Below the pieces are notes generated by a model. That model saw nothing but the letters and a program-made list of their open reading frames with translations. It made no database searches and had not been told where the DNA came from. Position numbers and translations under genes: made by a program. Positions 19,148 to 29,515 of a DNA stretch of 64,000 bases are shown piece after piece (within the stretch, counting starts at the first letter, position 1; each line of letters starts with the position of its first letter). The stretch comes from an uncultured Erythrobacter sp. (GTDB taxonomy: Bacteria > Pseudomonadota > Alphaproteobacteria > Sphingomonadales > Sphingomonadaceae), in assembly GCA_947501005.1 (NCBI GenBank), contig CANMTU010000001.1:2442501-2506500 (forward strand). The letters are read 5' to 3'.

Positions 19148-20215
19148 ATGCAGATCAGAAATTTCGGACATTTCGTTGTGGCGGGCTTGCTCGCGTGGGC
19201 CATGCCCGCGACGGCGCAAGCCCAGTCGCAAGCCACGTCGCAAGCCCGTGCCCAATCGCCGGTCCAGGCACAGGCGCGGGACTTCCAGGCGCAGTTCGAC
19301 ACGACGCTCGGCACCCAGCCGCGCGCCCCGCAGACCTTCCACGCGATCTACGAAAATGCCTTCGAGCAACGAATCGCCGAATTGGCGAACGGGGCCAAGG
19401 GCCGGATCGGCGTGGCGGCGGTGGATCTTTCGACCGGTCAGCAGATCTCGGTCCTCGGCGATCAGTATTTCCCGATGGCCAGCACCAGCAAGATCGCCGT
19501 GGCGGCGACCTTTCTCGAAGGGGTGGAAAAGGGGCGCTGGTCGCTGACGAGCGAGTTCCCCCTGTTGCTGTCCCGGCGGTCCAGCCCGTTCTCGGGCAAG
19601 GTTGCGCCGGTCTATGAAGGCCAGCACATGAAGGCGGCCGACCTCATCGAGATCATGATAACCCGGTCGAGCAACCCCGCCACCGATGCTCTATTGCGCG
19701 TTGTCGGCGGGCCAAAGGAAGTCACCGCGTGGACGCGGCGCGCCGGCATCCGCGATTTCAGCATCGACCGCGATATCGCCACGCTGGTGCGAGACGACGG
19801 CGAATTCGATCCGGCGAGCCATATCGACAAGCGCGACAGCGCCACCCCCAATGCGATGCTCGACCTGCTGACGGGCCTCTACCAGGGCAAGTTCCTGTCC
19901 GCCGAATCGCGGCGTGTGCTGCTGGGTGCGATGAGCCGGACGCGAACCGGCACGCGGCGTATCCCGGCGCTGATGCCGGCGGGCGTCCGGGTCAGCCACA
20001 AGACGGGGTCGCTGAACAACACGTCGAGCGATATCGGAATACTCGAAATGCCGGACGGGCGCGCGGTCGCCGTGGCGATCTACGTGACCGGGCAGGGATC
20101 GCGGCTCAATCGCGAGGCGAAGATTGCGCAGATCGCCCGCGCGCTTCACGATGGCTACGCGGCGCAGAAGGCGCAGCGCAATTTCACCGGCGCCACCCAT
20201 AATGGCGGCCAGTAG
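19148..20215 (+). CDS. Class A beta-lactamase-like serine hydrolase
   Basis: Signal peptide; STSK (SxxK), SSN, SHKTGS (KTG) motifs. Confidence 0.85.
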   Translation: MQIRNFGHFVVAGLLAWAMPATAQAQSQATSQARAQSPVQAQARDFQAQFDTTLGTQPRAPQTFHAIYENAFEQRIAELANGAKGRIGVAAVDLSTGQQISVLGDQYFPMASTSKIAVAATFLEGVEKGRWSLTSEFPLLLSRRSSPFSGKVAPVYEGQHMKAADLIEIMITRSSNPATDALLRVVGGPKEVTAWTRRAGIRDFSIDRDIATLVRDDGEFDPASHIDKRDSATPNAMLDLLTGLYQGKFLSAESRRVLLGAMSRTRTGTRRIPALMPAGVRVSHKTGSLNNTSSDIGILEMPDGRAVAVAIYVTGQGSRLNREAKIAQIARALHDGYAAQKAQRNFTGATHNGGQ

Positions 20216-20269
20216 GCGCGTTCCGTTACGCGGTTGAACGCGGCTTCGAACGCTGAAACCAAGGGCAAC

Positions 20270-20300
20270 GAAAAAGGGCAGCGCCATCCGGCACTGCCCT
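20270..20300 (-). terminator. Intrinsic terminator of the small Ala-rich lipoprotein gene
   Basis: Minus strand AGGGCAG-loop-CTGCCCT followed by T run. Confidence 0.7.
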
Positions 20301-20332
20301 ATTGTTCGTCAACGCGAGGCGTTGCGCCCGGA

Positions 20333-20602
20333 TCAGTCGACCTGAGCGTCGGTCGCGGTTTCGTCCTGCGCGTCGGCTTCGACGTTGGCAGCAGCCTGAT
20401 CGGCTTCGGCAGCGGCGTTGTCGGCGGTGGCGGCAACTTCGTCGCCAGCCTGCTCGAGCTCGGTGCCGGCGGCTTCGAAATTGGCTTCGGTGTCGGCAGC
20501 GGCGCTGTCAGCAGTCGTCGAAGCGGCGTCCTGCGTTTCTTCCGAGCACGCAGCGAGCGAGAGAGCGACAGCCGAAGCGGCCAGAAGAGCGATCTTGCGC
20601 AT
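20333..20602 (-). CDS. Small Ala/Asp/Glu-rich lipoprotein
   Basis: MRKIALLAASAVALSLAAC lipobox; low-complexity remainder. Confidence 0.7.
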   Translation of the reverse strand: MRKIALLAASAVALSLAACSEETQDAASTTADSAAADTEANFEAAGTELEQAGDEVAATADNAAAEADQAAANVEADAQDETATDAQVD

Positions 20603-20838
20603 AATGATAATCCTCAAAAATCAGTTCGAGTGCGGCGCCGATCCAGTCCGACCCGGCGCCACGCGAAAGCCTCTCGGCCCCCACGACGACTCAAATAATG
20701 GCGATAATGTGGCATTGCAAGTGCTTTCGCCACAATGTGCCTTATTTCCCTCCGACCGCCTCTTGCAAATCCGGTGTCGGGTAATCGCACACCGGTTTCG
20801 GCTCCCTTTCGCAGCCCGGCGCTGCTAGAAGGCGGGCG

Positions 20839-23703
20839 ATGTCAGACAAGAACCATCTCTACCTCGTCGACGGGTCGGCCTATATCTTCCGCGCCTACCA
20901 TCGCCTTCCCCCGTTGACCAATCCGCAGGGTACGCCGGTCGGCGCGGTGTATGGCTACACGACCATGCTGTGGAAGCTGGCGGAGGATCTCGACAAGGCG
21001 GATGGGCCGACCCACCTCGCGGTCATTCTCGACAAGGGGTCGACCAGCTTTCGCAACGACCTCTACCCCGAATACAAGGCGCACCGCCCCGCCCCGCCAG
21101 AGGATCTGGTGCCGCAGTTCCCGCTGATCCGCGATGCGACCCGCGCCTTCTCCCTGCCTTGCATCGAGGAAGACGGGCTGGAAGCGGACGATCTCATCGC
21201 GTCCTATGCCCGCACCGCGACGCGCAAGGGGTGGGACGTGACGATCGTCTCGTCCGACAAGGATTTGATGCAGGTCGTCGGCGATTGCGCGAAGGAGGAT
21301 CTGGAGCCGGGCGTCGAGAAAGGCGGCTGTATCGACATGCTCGATACGATGAAGAACGCCCGCATCGGTCCGGCCGAGGTCGAGGAGAAATTCGGCGTCC
21401 CCCCGCATCTGGTTGGCGACGTCCTCGCGCTGATGGGCGATTCGGTCGACAATGTGCCGGGCATCTACGGCGTCGGTCCGAAGACCGCGTCCAAGCTGAT
21501 CGCCGAACACGGCTCGCTTACCGCCGCGCTCGATTCCGCGCCGAACATGAAGAAATCGAAACTGCGGGAACGGCTGATCGAGGGGCGCGAGATGGCGGAA
21601 CTCAGCCGGGTGCTGGTGACGCTGAAGGAGGATTGCGACCTGCCCATCCCGATCGAGGACATGAAGCTCGACGGGACGCCGCCCGAACCGCTGGCGGCGT
21701 TTCTCGAACAGCATGGCTTCACCAGCCTTTCCCGCCGGCTGGAGGCGGGGACGGGCAGCCCGGGCCGCAGGACCGACCTTAACCCGGCCAAGCAGGTGAC
21801 CGCCGCCGCGCACGCGGTCGAGGGTGCGAATGTGCAAGCCCTGCCCGAAATGCCGGCGGTGGACCGCACCGCCTATGAATGCGTCCAGAGCGAAGAGCGC
21901 CTGAATGCCTGGATCGAACGGGCCTTCGCCGCGCGGCTGGTGGCGGTCGACACGGAGACGAGCTCGCTTGACTGCATGCAGTGCGATCTGGTCGGGGTCA
22001 GCCTGGCCCTCGGGCCGAACGACGCCTGCTATATCCCGCTGGCTCATGGTGGGAGCGACATGTTCGCCGACCGGCCCGCGCAGGTGCCGATGGACGGCGC
22101 CCTCGCCGCGCTCAAGCCGCTGCTCGAAGCCGGCAGCGTGCTGAAGATCTTCCAGAACGGCAAATACGACCTCAACGTGCTGGCCCGCAACGGCATCCAT
22201 GTCGCGCCGATCGAGGATACGATGATCATGAGCTTCGCCCTCGACGCAGGCCGCAGCGAGCAGGGCATCGGCGGCGGGCACGGGATGGACGAGTTGGCCG
22301 AGCGTCATCTCGGCCACAAATGCCTCGCCTACAAGGAGGTCTGCGGCACCGGGAAGAAGGCGATCCCGTTCGGCGAGGTCCCGCTCGACAAGGCAACCGA
22401 ATATGCGGCCGAGGATGCCGACGTCACCTGGCGGCTGTACAAGCACTTGAAACCCCGTCTTGCCATCGAAGGCGGCACGCGGGTGTACGAGCGGGTCGAC
22501 CGGCCGACCATTCCGGTTATCGCCGACATGGAACGCCACGGCATCAAGGTCGACCGGGCGCAGCTTGCCCGCCTATCGGAGGAGTTCGCCGCCGAAACCG
22601 CCCGGCTCGAGGCCGAGATCCACGAGATCGCGGGGCAGGAATTCACCATCGGCAGCCCCAAGCAGCTGGGCGAGATCCTGTTCGACAAGCTCGGCTACAA
22701 GGGCGGGAAAAAGGGCAAGAGCGGACAGTATTCGACCGACCAGTCCGTGCTGGAACGGCTCGCCGCCGGCGGCGCCAAGGTACCGGGCAAGGTGCTGGAA
22801 TGGCGCCAGCTAAGCAAGCTGAAGTCCACCTATACCGATGCCTTGCAGACCGCGATCAATCCGTTCACCGACCGGGTGCATACCAGCTACAGCCTGGTCG
22901 GCGCGCAGACCGGGCGCCTGTCCTCGACCGACCCGAACTTGCAGAACATCCCGATCCGCACCGAGATCGGCCGCCAAATCCGCGATGCGTTCGTAGCGGA
23001 GGAGGGCCATATCCTCCTCGCCGCCGACTATTCGCAGATCGAACTGCGCCTTGCCGCGCACATGGCCGATGTCGGCCCGTTGAAGGATGCGTTCGAGAAG
23101 GGCGAGGACATCCACGCCCGCACCGCCAGAGAGATGTTCGGCGACGTCACCCGCGACACGCGGGCGCAGGCGAAGACGATCAACTTCGCCATCCTCTACG
23201 GCATTTCGCGCTGGGGGCTGGCAGGCCGTCTCGATGTGGAAGCGGACGTGGCGCAGGACATGATCGACACCTATTTCCAGCGTTTCCCCGGCATCCAGCG
23301 CTATATCGTCAACACGCTCGAACAGGTGCGCGAGCGCGGCTATTCCGAGACGCTGTTCGGCCGCAAGACGTGGTTTCCGCGGATCAATTCCAAGAACCCC
23401 AACGAACGCTCCGGCTCCGAACGGGCGGCGATCAACGCGCCGATCCAGGGCACCAGCGCCGACATCATCAAGCGGGCGATGGCGCGCATGAAGCCGGCCC
23501 TGGCCGAAGCCGGCCTGCCGCAGGTAAGGATGCTGCTGCAGGTGCATGACGAACTCGTGTTCGAACTGCCGGAAGGCGATGTCGCGGCGGCGTCGCCGGT
23601 CATCGAACGGGTGATGGCAGGGGCCGCCGGGCCGAGCGTGGACCTGTCGGTCCCGCTCGGCGTCGAGATCGGCCATGGCCACAGCTGGGGTACCGCGCAT
23701 TGA
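20839..23703 (+). CDS. polA: DNA polymerase I
   Basis: 954 aa; 5'-3' exo, 3'-5' exo and polymerase domains (LLAADYSQIELRLAAH, QVHDELVFE). Confidence 0.98.
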   Translation: MSDKNHLYLVDGSAYIFRAYHRLPPLTNPQGTPVGAVYGYTTMLWKLAEDLDKADGPTHLAVILDKGSTSFRNDLYPEYKAHRPAPPEDLVPQFPLIRDATRAFSLPCIEEDGLEADDLIASYARTATRKGWDVTIVSSDKDLMQVVGDCAKEDLEPGVEKGGCIDMLDTMKNARIGPAEVEEKFGVPPHLVGDVLALMGDSVDNVPGIYGVGPKTASKLIAEHGSLTAALDSAPNMKKSKLRERLIEGREMAELSRVLVTLKEDCDLPIPIEDMKLDGTPPEPLAAFLEQHGFTSLSRRLEAGTGSPGRRTDLNPAKQVTAAAHAVEGANVQALPEMPAVDRTAYECVQSEERLNAWIERAFAARLVAVDTETSSLDCMQCDLVGVSLALGPNDACYIPLAHGGSDMFADRPAQVPMDGALAALKPLLEAGSVLKIFQNGKYDLNVLARNGIHVAPIEDTMIMSFALDAGRSEQGIGGGHGMDELAERHLGHKCLAYKEVCGTGKKAIPFGEVPLDKATEYAAEDADVTWRLYKHLKPRLAIEGGTRVYERVDRPTIPVIADMERHGIKVDRAQLARLSEEFAAETARLEAEIHEIAGQEFTIGSPKQLGEILFDKLGYKGGKKGKSGQYSTDQSVLERLAAGGAKVPGKVLEWRQLSKLKSTYTDALQTAINPFTDRVHTSYSLVGAQTGRLSSTDPNLQNIPIRTEIGRQIRDAFVAEEGHILLAADYSQIELRLAAHMADVGPLKDAFEKGEDIHARTAREMFGDVTRDTRAQAKTINFAILYGISRWGLAGRLDVEADVAQDMIDTYFQRFPGIQRYIVNTLEQVRERGYSETLFGRKTWFPRINSKNPNERSGSERAAINAPIQGTSADIIKRAMARMKPALAEAGLPQVRMLLQVHDELVFELPEGDVAAASPVIERVMAGAAGPSVDLSVPLGVEIGHGHSWGTAH

Positions 23704-24977
23704 TCGCGGCGCTGCCCTTCACGCGCCTCGGCCGGCGCTGGCCCAACGTCATCATCCTGCTGATGATCGGCGGGATGATGTTCGCGCTCATCTTCCTCGT
23801 CTGGCGAACGCTCGAATCGGAGCGTCTGACCCGCGAGCAGAGCCGCGAGACCGACGAGATCATGCTCGAATTGCGGAACGTTCACACCGCCGCGCTCAAT
23901 GCGGAGACCGGCCAGCGCGGCTATCTCCTCACGCTCGACCGGCGGTATCTCGAGGCATACGAGCTGGGGCAGGAGCAGATCGAACCCGCGCTCGGCCGGC
24001 TGCGCCGACAGGTCGAGGGGGACAGCACCCGCCGCCAATCCGAACTGCTCGACCAGATCGACGCGCTGGCCCAGGCGAAGTTCGCCGAACTCGACAGCTC
24101 GATCACGCGCGCGCAGAACGGCGACCTGATCGAGGTGCGCCGCGCCATCCTGTCCGACGAAGGGCAGGAGGTGATGGAACGCCTGCGCCGCGCGATCCGC
24201 GAGATGGAGGATATCGAACGCTCGATCTTCGCGGAGCAGCTTGCCGAGACCGCGCGGGCGGAAGGCCGGGTGCTGCCGCTGCTCGGCATGTTGCTACTCC
24301 TGCTGCTGTTCGCGATCATCTTCGGTGCGCGGCTCGTTTCGCGAGCGGCGCGGGCCGAAGCCGACGCGGCGCAGGCGACGATGATCGGCGAAGCGCGCGA
24401 CCGTGCGGACCTGCTGGCGCGCGAACTCAATCACCGGGTCAAGAACCTGTTCGCGGTCGTCCTCGCCATCGTGCAGATGAGCGCGCGCGACAAGCCCGAG
24501 GCCAAGGAGGTCACCGAGAGCATCGCGCAGCGCATCCGCGCGCTGCTGACCGCGCACGAGGTCAGCCAGGGCGAACTCGACCGGCAGGTCGCCTCCCTCT
24601 CCGCGCTGGTCCGCACGACGCTTGCCCCTTACGAATCGCGCACCAAGAAGGCGCGGGTCGAAGGCCCCGAGGTGGAGCTTCCGGCCAAGCGCGTGACCCC
24701 GCTCGGCCTCGTGCTGCACGAATTGACCACCAATGCCGTCAAGTACGGCGCCTGGGCGCATGACGGCACGATCGACGTGACGTGGGATTACCGGGACGAT
24801 CGCACGATCCGCTTCGTCTGGCGGGAACATGGCGGGCAAGGAGTGCGCGAACCGGCCAGCACCGGTTTCGGCAGCATGCTGATGACCAGCGCGGCGCGCC
24901 AGTTCGGCGGGACGGTGGAACGCCGCTTCCTCGACGACGGAATCGAGGTCGTGATCGAGATTCCGTCCGACGAATGA
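23700..24977 (+). CDS. CHASE3-domain sensor histidine kinase (HWE/HisKA_2 class)
   Basis: N-terminal TM + ETGQRGYLLTLDRRYLEAYE; LNHRVKNLFAVV; overlaps polA stop (TTG start). Confidence 0.85.
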   Translation: MIAALPFTRLGRRWPNVIILLMIGGMMFALIFLVWRTLESERLTREQSRETDEIMLELRNVHTAALNAETGQRGYLLTLDRRYLEAYELGQEQIEPALGRLRRQVEGDSTRRQSELLDQIDALAQAKFAELDSSITRAQNGDLIEVRRAILSDEGQEVMERLRRAIREMEDIERSIFAEQLAETARAEGRVLPLLGMLLLLLLFAIIFGARLVSRAARAEADAAQATMIGEARDRADLLARELNHRVKNLFAVVLAIVQMSARDKPEAKEVTESIAQRIRALLTAHEVSQGELDRQVASLSALVRTTLAPYESRTKKARVEGPEVELPAKRVTPLGLVLHELTTNAVKYGAWAHDGTIDVTWDYRDDRTIRFVWREHGGQGVREPASTGFGSMLMTSAARQFGGTVERRFLDDGIEVVIEIPSDE

Positions 24978-25026
24978 CTGCGCGGCGGTTGAAACCGCGC
25001 GACGCAGGCCATACGGCGGGCTGATC

Positions 25027-26106
25027 ATGCTCGAGCGTCTGAAACCCGAAAACTGGCCGGTAAGCTACGAAGCCGGTCTCGATACGCTGGTGGTGCTGGG
25101 CATCGCCCTTGTGACGGCCTTCATCCTGCACTGGATCGTCATGGCGATCCTCGGCCGGGTGGTCCGCGTTTCCAGCGGGCGGGTCGATGACGTGGTGTTG
25201 CGCATGGTCTATCGCCCGCTGCGCTGGGCGATGGTGGCGCTGGCCATTTCGGTGCTGGCGGAAAACGATGCCCTGATCGGCCCCGGCTGGGACATTCTCG
25301 CCAGCTTCCTCAACCCCGCCGTACTCGGCTGGTTCTTCTTCGCCGCCGTCAAGGGCGTGGCGATGGGATACGAGGAACAGGTCGCATTGTCGGGCGACGA
25401 GGTCGCGCTGCGCTCGCACCGGACGCGGATCGCGATCCTGTCGCGCACCGCGCGCGTCGCGATCATCATCATCACCGTCGCGCTGATCCTGTTCAACATA
25501 CCGGGCGTGCGCGATGTCGGCACGACCATGCTCGCTTCCGCCGGTCTCGCCGCTCTGGCGGTGGGCGCGGCGGCCCAGCCGGCGCTCAAATCGCTGATCG
25601 CCGGGCTGCAGATGGCGTTGACCCAGCCGCTGCGGATCGGCGACCTCGTCAAGATCGACGGGCAGGCGGGGCGGGTCGAGGAAATTCGCATGAGCTTCGT
25701 CACGGTCCGCACCTGGGACGAACGCGTGCTGGTGGTGCCGACCAGCCGCTTTCTCGACAACACGTTCGAGAACTGGTCGCGGGTGAGCGAGAGCCTTACC
25801 GGCCCGGTCATGCTGCACCTCGATCCGCTCACCAAGGTCGAACCGATCCGCGAGGAGTTCGAACGGTTCGTGAAAGCACACCCCCTGTGGGACAAGCGCA
25901 ATCTGGCGCTCGTCATGACCGAGGCCTATCCCGAAAGCATCGAACTCCGCCTCTCGATGAGCGCGGAGACGATCGGCGACCTGTTCACCCTGCGCTGCGA
26001 CGTGCGCGAACACATGGTCGCCTGGCTGCGGCAGAACATGGAAGGGGCGCTGATCCGCCACCGGCTCGAGGTGGAGGCAGCCAACCAGCGGGCGACGGGC
26101 GGCTGA
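25027..26106 (+). CDS. Mechanosensitive ion channel (MscS family)
   Basis: GLAALAVGAAAQPALKSLIAGLQMALTQPLRIGDLVKIDGQAGRVEEI. Confidence 0.9.
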   Translation: MLERLKPENWPVSYEAGLDTLVVLGIALVTAFILHWIVMAILGRVVRVSSGRVDDVVLRMVYRPLRWAMVALAISVLAENDALIGPGWDILASFLNPAVLGWFFFAAVKGVAMGYEEQVALSGDEVALRSHRTRIAILSRTARVAIIIITVALILFNIPGVRDVGTTMLASAGLAALAVGAAAQPALKSLIAGLQMALTQPLRIGDLVKIDGQAGRVEEIRMSFVTVRTWDERVLVVPTSRFLDNTFENWSRVSESLTGPVMLHLDPLTKVEPIREEFERFVKAHPLWDKRNLALVMTEAYPESIELRLSMSAETIGDLFTLRCDVREHMVAWLRQNMEGALIRHRLEVEAANQRATGG

Positions 26107-26139
26107 TCCCGCCCGCGCCCGCCGGCTGGCCCCGTCCGG

Positions 26140-28452
26140 TCAGCCGTGTTTCTTCTCGCGCGTCGGTTGCAGCATGTCCTCGGTGAGGAAGCCGATCGGC
26201 TGCGCTTCGGCGGCGCGCTTCTTCAACTCGCCCCGGATCTTCTTGTATTCCTCTTCCATGCGCTGCGTCACGGTGGCCCGGCTGTCGTCCAGTGCGGCGG
26301 CGAAATCCGCGCCGGTCACCTGCTGCACGTCGCCGCCCCCGCGCTTGAGGGCGCTGAGGCCCGCGCGGCGCACCACGTCTTCCAGATCGGCGCCGGTGAA
26401 CCGCTCGGTCTTCTCCGCGACATCGGCAAGGTCGACATCGGCGGCCAGCGGCATGGTTTCGGTATGGATGCCGAGGATCTGCTGGCGCCCCGCCTTGTCG
26501 GGCGTGCCGACATAGACGAGTTCGTCGAACCGGCCCGGTCGCAGCAGGGCCGGGTCTACCAGCGTCGGGCGATTGGTCGCCCCGATGACGACGACGGATT
26601 GGAGTTCCTCCAGCCCGTCCATCTCGGCGAGGATGGTGTTGACCACCCGCCCCGTCACCTCGGGTTCGCCCGCGCCGCTGCCGCGCGCCGGAACCAGGCT
26701 GTCGATCTCGTCGATGAAGATGACGCAGGGCGCGACCGAGCGGGCGCGCTTGAACATCTTGGCGATCTGCTGCTCGCTCTCGCCATACCATTTTGATAGG
26801 AGATCGCTCGATTTCATCGAGATGAAATTCGCCTCGGCTTCCTTGGCGACGGCCTTGGCCAGCAGGGTCTTGCCGGTTCCCGGAGGGCCGAACAGGAGGA
26901 AGCCCTTGGCCGGGCGAATGCCTAGCCGGTGGAAGGCGTCGGGATTGCGCAGCGGCAGTTCGATGCCTTCCTTCAGCTTCTCGATCGCCTCGCCCACGCC
27001 GCCGATATCCGACCAGCCGGTGCGCGGCACCTGCACCATCACCTCACGCATGGCGGAAGGCTGGATGCGCTTCAGCGCCGAAAGGAAATCCTCGCGGCTG
27101 ACGAACAGTTCGTCCAGCACCTCGGGGGGAATGGTCCGCTCGTCGAGGTCGAGCTTGGGCATGATCCGCCGCACCGCGTCGATCGCCGCCTCGCGGGCGA
27201 GCGCCGCGATATCGGCGCCGACGAAGCCGTAGGTCGCCTTGGCCAGTTCGCGCAGATCGACCTTGTCGCCCAGCGGCATGCCGCGCGTATGGATGCCGAG
27301 GATTTCGCGCCGGCCGCTCTCGTCGGGCACGCCAATGACGATTTCGCGATCGAACCGGCCGGGGCGGCGCAGCGCCTCGTCGATCGCGTCGGGGCGGTTG
27401 GTGGCCGCAATCACCACGAGGTTGGAACGCGCCTCCAGCCCGTCCATCAGCGTGAGCAATTGAGCGACGAGGCGCTTTTCCGCCTCGCCCGGCACACGGT
27501 CGCGCTTGGGGGCGATCGAATCGATCTCGTCGATGAAGACGATGGCGGGGGCGGATTTGGCCGCTTCCTCGAACACCTGGCGCAGCGCCTTCTCGCTTTC
27601 GCCATAGCCCGAGCCCATGATTTCCGGCCCGTTGATGGCGAAGAAATTGGCGTCGCTTTCATTGGCGACCGCCTGCGCCAGCCGGGTCTTGCCGGTTCCG
27701 GGCGGGCCGTGGAGCAGCACGCCCTTGGGCGGATCGACGCCGAGGCGGGTGAACAGTTCGGGATAGCGCAGCGGCAGTTCCACCATTTCGCGCAGTTGCT
27801 GAATGGTATCACCCATGCCGCCGACATCGTCGTAATTGACGACGGCGCGGGCATCGCGCGGCTCCTCGAATTCGGCGCGCAGCTCGACCTCGGTGTTCTC
27901 GTCGATATGGACGATGCCCTTGGGGCTGGTCGCGACGACGCTGAGGCGGATCTGGGTGAGGGCATAGGCCGGCGCGTTGAACATCCGGCGCACTTCGGGG
28001 GGCATGTTCTGCACCGGCTGCTGCCCGGTCGTCGCGACCAGATCGCCGGCCATCAGGGGCTTGCGGAAGAAATTGCGCTTCAACGCCTGCGTCGGCCCTT
28101 GCAGCCGCATCTCGCGATTGGCCGGGGCGAAGACCACCCGGGTCGCGGCGCGCGATTCGGCGGCGGCGACCTTCACATGCTCGCCCGAACCCACTTCGGC
28201 ATTGCCACGCTGCAGGCCGTCGAGCCGGATGACGGACAGCGACTGGTCCTCGTCATAGGCGGACATGGCGATGGCCACCGTGTCGCGCTTGCCGGTGACC
28301 TGCACCACGTCGCCTTCGGTAATGCCGAGCGCCTGGAAAGCCGAACGCGGAATGCGCGCGATCCCCTGCCCGCTTTCCTCCTGCCGCGCGGCGGCGACCT
28401 GCAACCTGACCGTCTTCTCGTCCGTCGCCGTCTCACCATCCGCATCGGCCAT
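26140..28452 (-). CDS. AAA+ ATPase, CDC48/VCP-like, two ATPase domains
   Basis: N-terminal double-psi-barrel-like domain; two GPPGTGKT Walker A and FIDEIDS Walker B motifs; start MADADGE at 28452. Confidence 0.93.
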   Translation of the reverse strand: MADADGETATDEKTVRLQVAAARQEESGQGIARIPRSAFQALGITEGDVVQVTGKRDTVAIAMSAYDEDQSLSVIRLDGLQRGNAEVGSGEHVKVAAAESRAATRVVFAPANREMRLQGPTQALKRNFFRKPLMAGDLVATTGQQPVQNMPPEVRRMFNAPAYALTQIRLSVVATSPKGIVHIDENTEVELRAEFEEPRDARAVVNYDDVGGMGDTIQQLREMVELPLRYPELFTRLGVDPPKGVLLHGPPGTGKTRLAQAVANESDANFFAINGPEIMGSGYGESEKALRQVFEEAAKSAPAIVFIDEIDSIAPKRDRVPGEAEKRLVAQLLTLMDGLEARSNLVVIAATNRPDAIDEALRRPGRFDREIVIGVPDESGRREILGIHTRGMPLGDKVDLRELAKATYGFVGADIAALAREAAIDAVRRIMPKLDLDERTIPPEVLDELFVSREDFLSALKRIQPSAMREVMVQVPRTGWSDIGGVGEAIEKLKEGIELPLRNPDAFHRLGIRPAKGFLLFGPPGTGKTLLAKAVAKEAEANFISMKSSDLLSKWYGESEQQIAKMFKRARSVAPCVIFIDEIDSLVPARGSGAGEPEVTGRVVNTILAEMDGLEELQSVVVIGATNRPTLVDPALLRPGRFDELVYVGTPDKAGRQQILGIHTETMPLAADVDLADVAEKTERFTGADLEDVVRRAGLSALKRGGGDVQQVTGADFAAALDDSRATVTQRMEEEYKKIRGELKKRAAEAQPIGFLTEDMLQPTREKKHG

Positions 28453-28557
28453 AGGGCAAACTCCTTCGCATCGATCTGAGGGCCCGAAATGGGGAGCGGG
28501 CCTGGTTCTGCAATGAACGAAGGATGCGAGAGGTCCGCAGGGAATTGATCGGACACA

Positions 28558-28592
28558 AGAAAAAAGCCCGGCTGGACGAACCAACCGGGCTT
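28558..28592 (-). terminator. Rho-independent terminator of a leftward transcript
   Basis: AAGCCCGGtTGG-ttcgt-CCAgCCGGGCTT followed by TTTTTT on the minus strand. Confidence 0.65.
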
Positions 28593-28807
28593 GAAAGTCT
28601 TGGGAGAGGATGCCTGAAAGGCCCGCCCTATGTGCGCTGCAGCACGTTATTGTGCAAGTGCGAAACGTTCAAGCGGTCTTGCAGATTTTGCAACCAAGGT
28701 GTTCGCAAGCACCTTATTCGTGCGAATTTCGAACCCCAATATCCCAGCGGCAAAGGGGGTGACAGGGGTTCGGCAGGGTCTTAGACGGTGGCCAACACGG
28801 AGGACCG

Positions 28808-29515
28808 ATGAACAAGCTATACCCCGACGCCGCAGCCGCGCTCGACGGCCTTCTGACGAACGACATCCTGATTGCCAGCGGCGGGTTCGGCCTGTCCGGC
28901 ATCCCGGAACGACTGCTCGGCGCGATTCGCGACAGCGGGGTCACCGGCCTTACCTTCGCCAGCAACAATGCCGGGATCGACAATGAAGGCATCGGCATGC
29001 TGCTGCGCACCCGGCAGGTGCGCAAGATGATCTCGTCCTATGTGGGCGAGAACAAGGAATTCGAACGGCAGTTTCTTTCCGGCGAGCTGGAGGTGGAGTT
29101 CTGCCCCCAAGGCACGCTGGCCGAACGGATGCGTGCGGGCGGAGCGGGCATTCCGGGCTTCTACACCAAGACCGGCGTCGGCACGCAGGTGGCCGAAGGC
29201 AAGGAGGTGAAGTCGTTCGATGGCGAGGACTACATCCTCGAACACGGCATCTTCGCCGATCTGGCCATCGTGAAGGCCTGGAAGGCGGACGAGACGGGCA
29301 ATCTCGTCTTCCGCAAGACCGCGCGCAATTTCAACCAGCCGGCAGCGACCTGCGGCAAGGTCTGCGTGGTCGAGGTGGAGGAAGTGGTCCCGGCCGGCAG
29401 CCTCGATCCCGACTGCATCCACCTGCCTGGCGTCTACGTCCAGCGCATGATCGTGGGCGCCCCCTACGACAAGAAGATCGAATTCGTCACGACGCGGCCG
29501 CGAGAGGCGGCGTGA
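28808..29515 (+). CDS. scoA: 3-oxoacid CoA-transferase subunit A
   Basis: LIASGGFGLSGIPERLLGAIRDSGVTGLTFASNNAG. Confidence 0.92.
   Translation: MNKLYPDAAAALDGLLTNDILIASGGFGLSGIPERLLGAIRDSGVTGLTFASNNAGIDNEGIGMLLRTRQVRKMISSYVGENKEFERQFLSGELEVEFCPQGTLAERMRAGGAGIPGFYTKTGVGTQVAEGKEVKSFDGEDYILEHGIFADLAIVKAWKADETGNLVFRKTARNFNQPAATCGKVCVVEVEEVVPAGSLDPDCIHLPGVYVQRMIVGAPYDKKIEFVTTRPREAA

Noticed and set aside
20842-22539. 565-aa minus-strand ORF opposite polA
   Set aside because: Shadow ORF of polA with no family features
21981-23549. 522-aa alternative-frame ORF within polA
   Set aside because: Arg-rich out-of-frame reading of polA
26929-28479. 516-aa plus-strand ORF opposite the CDC48-like gene
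   Set aside because: Shadow ORF; the minus-strand frame carries unambiguous AAA+ motifs
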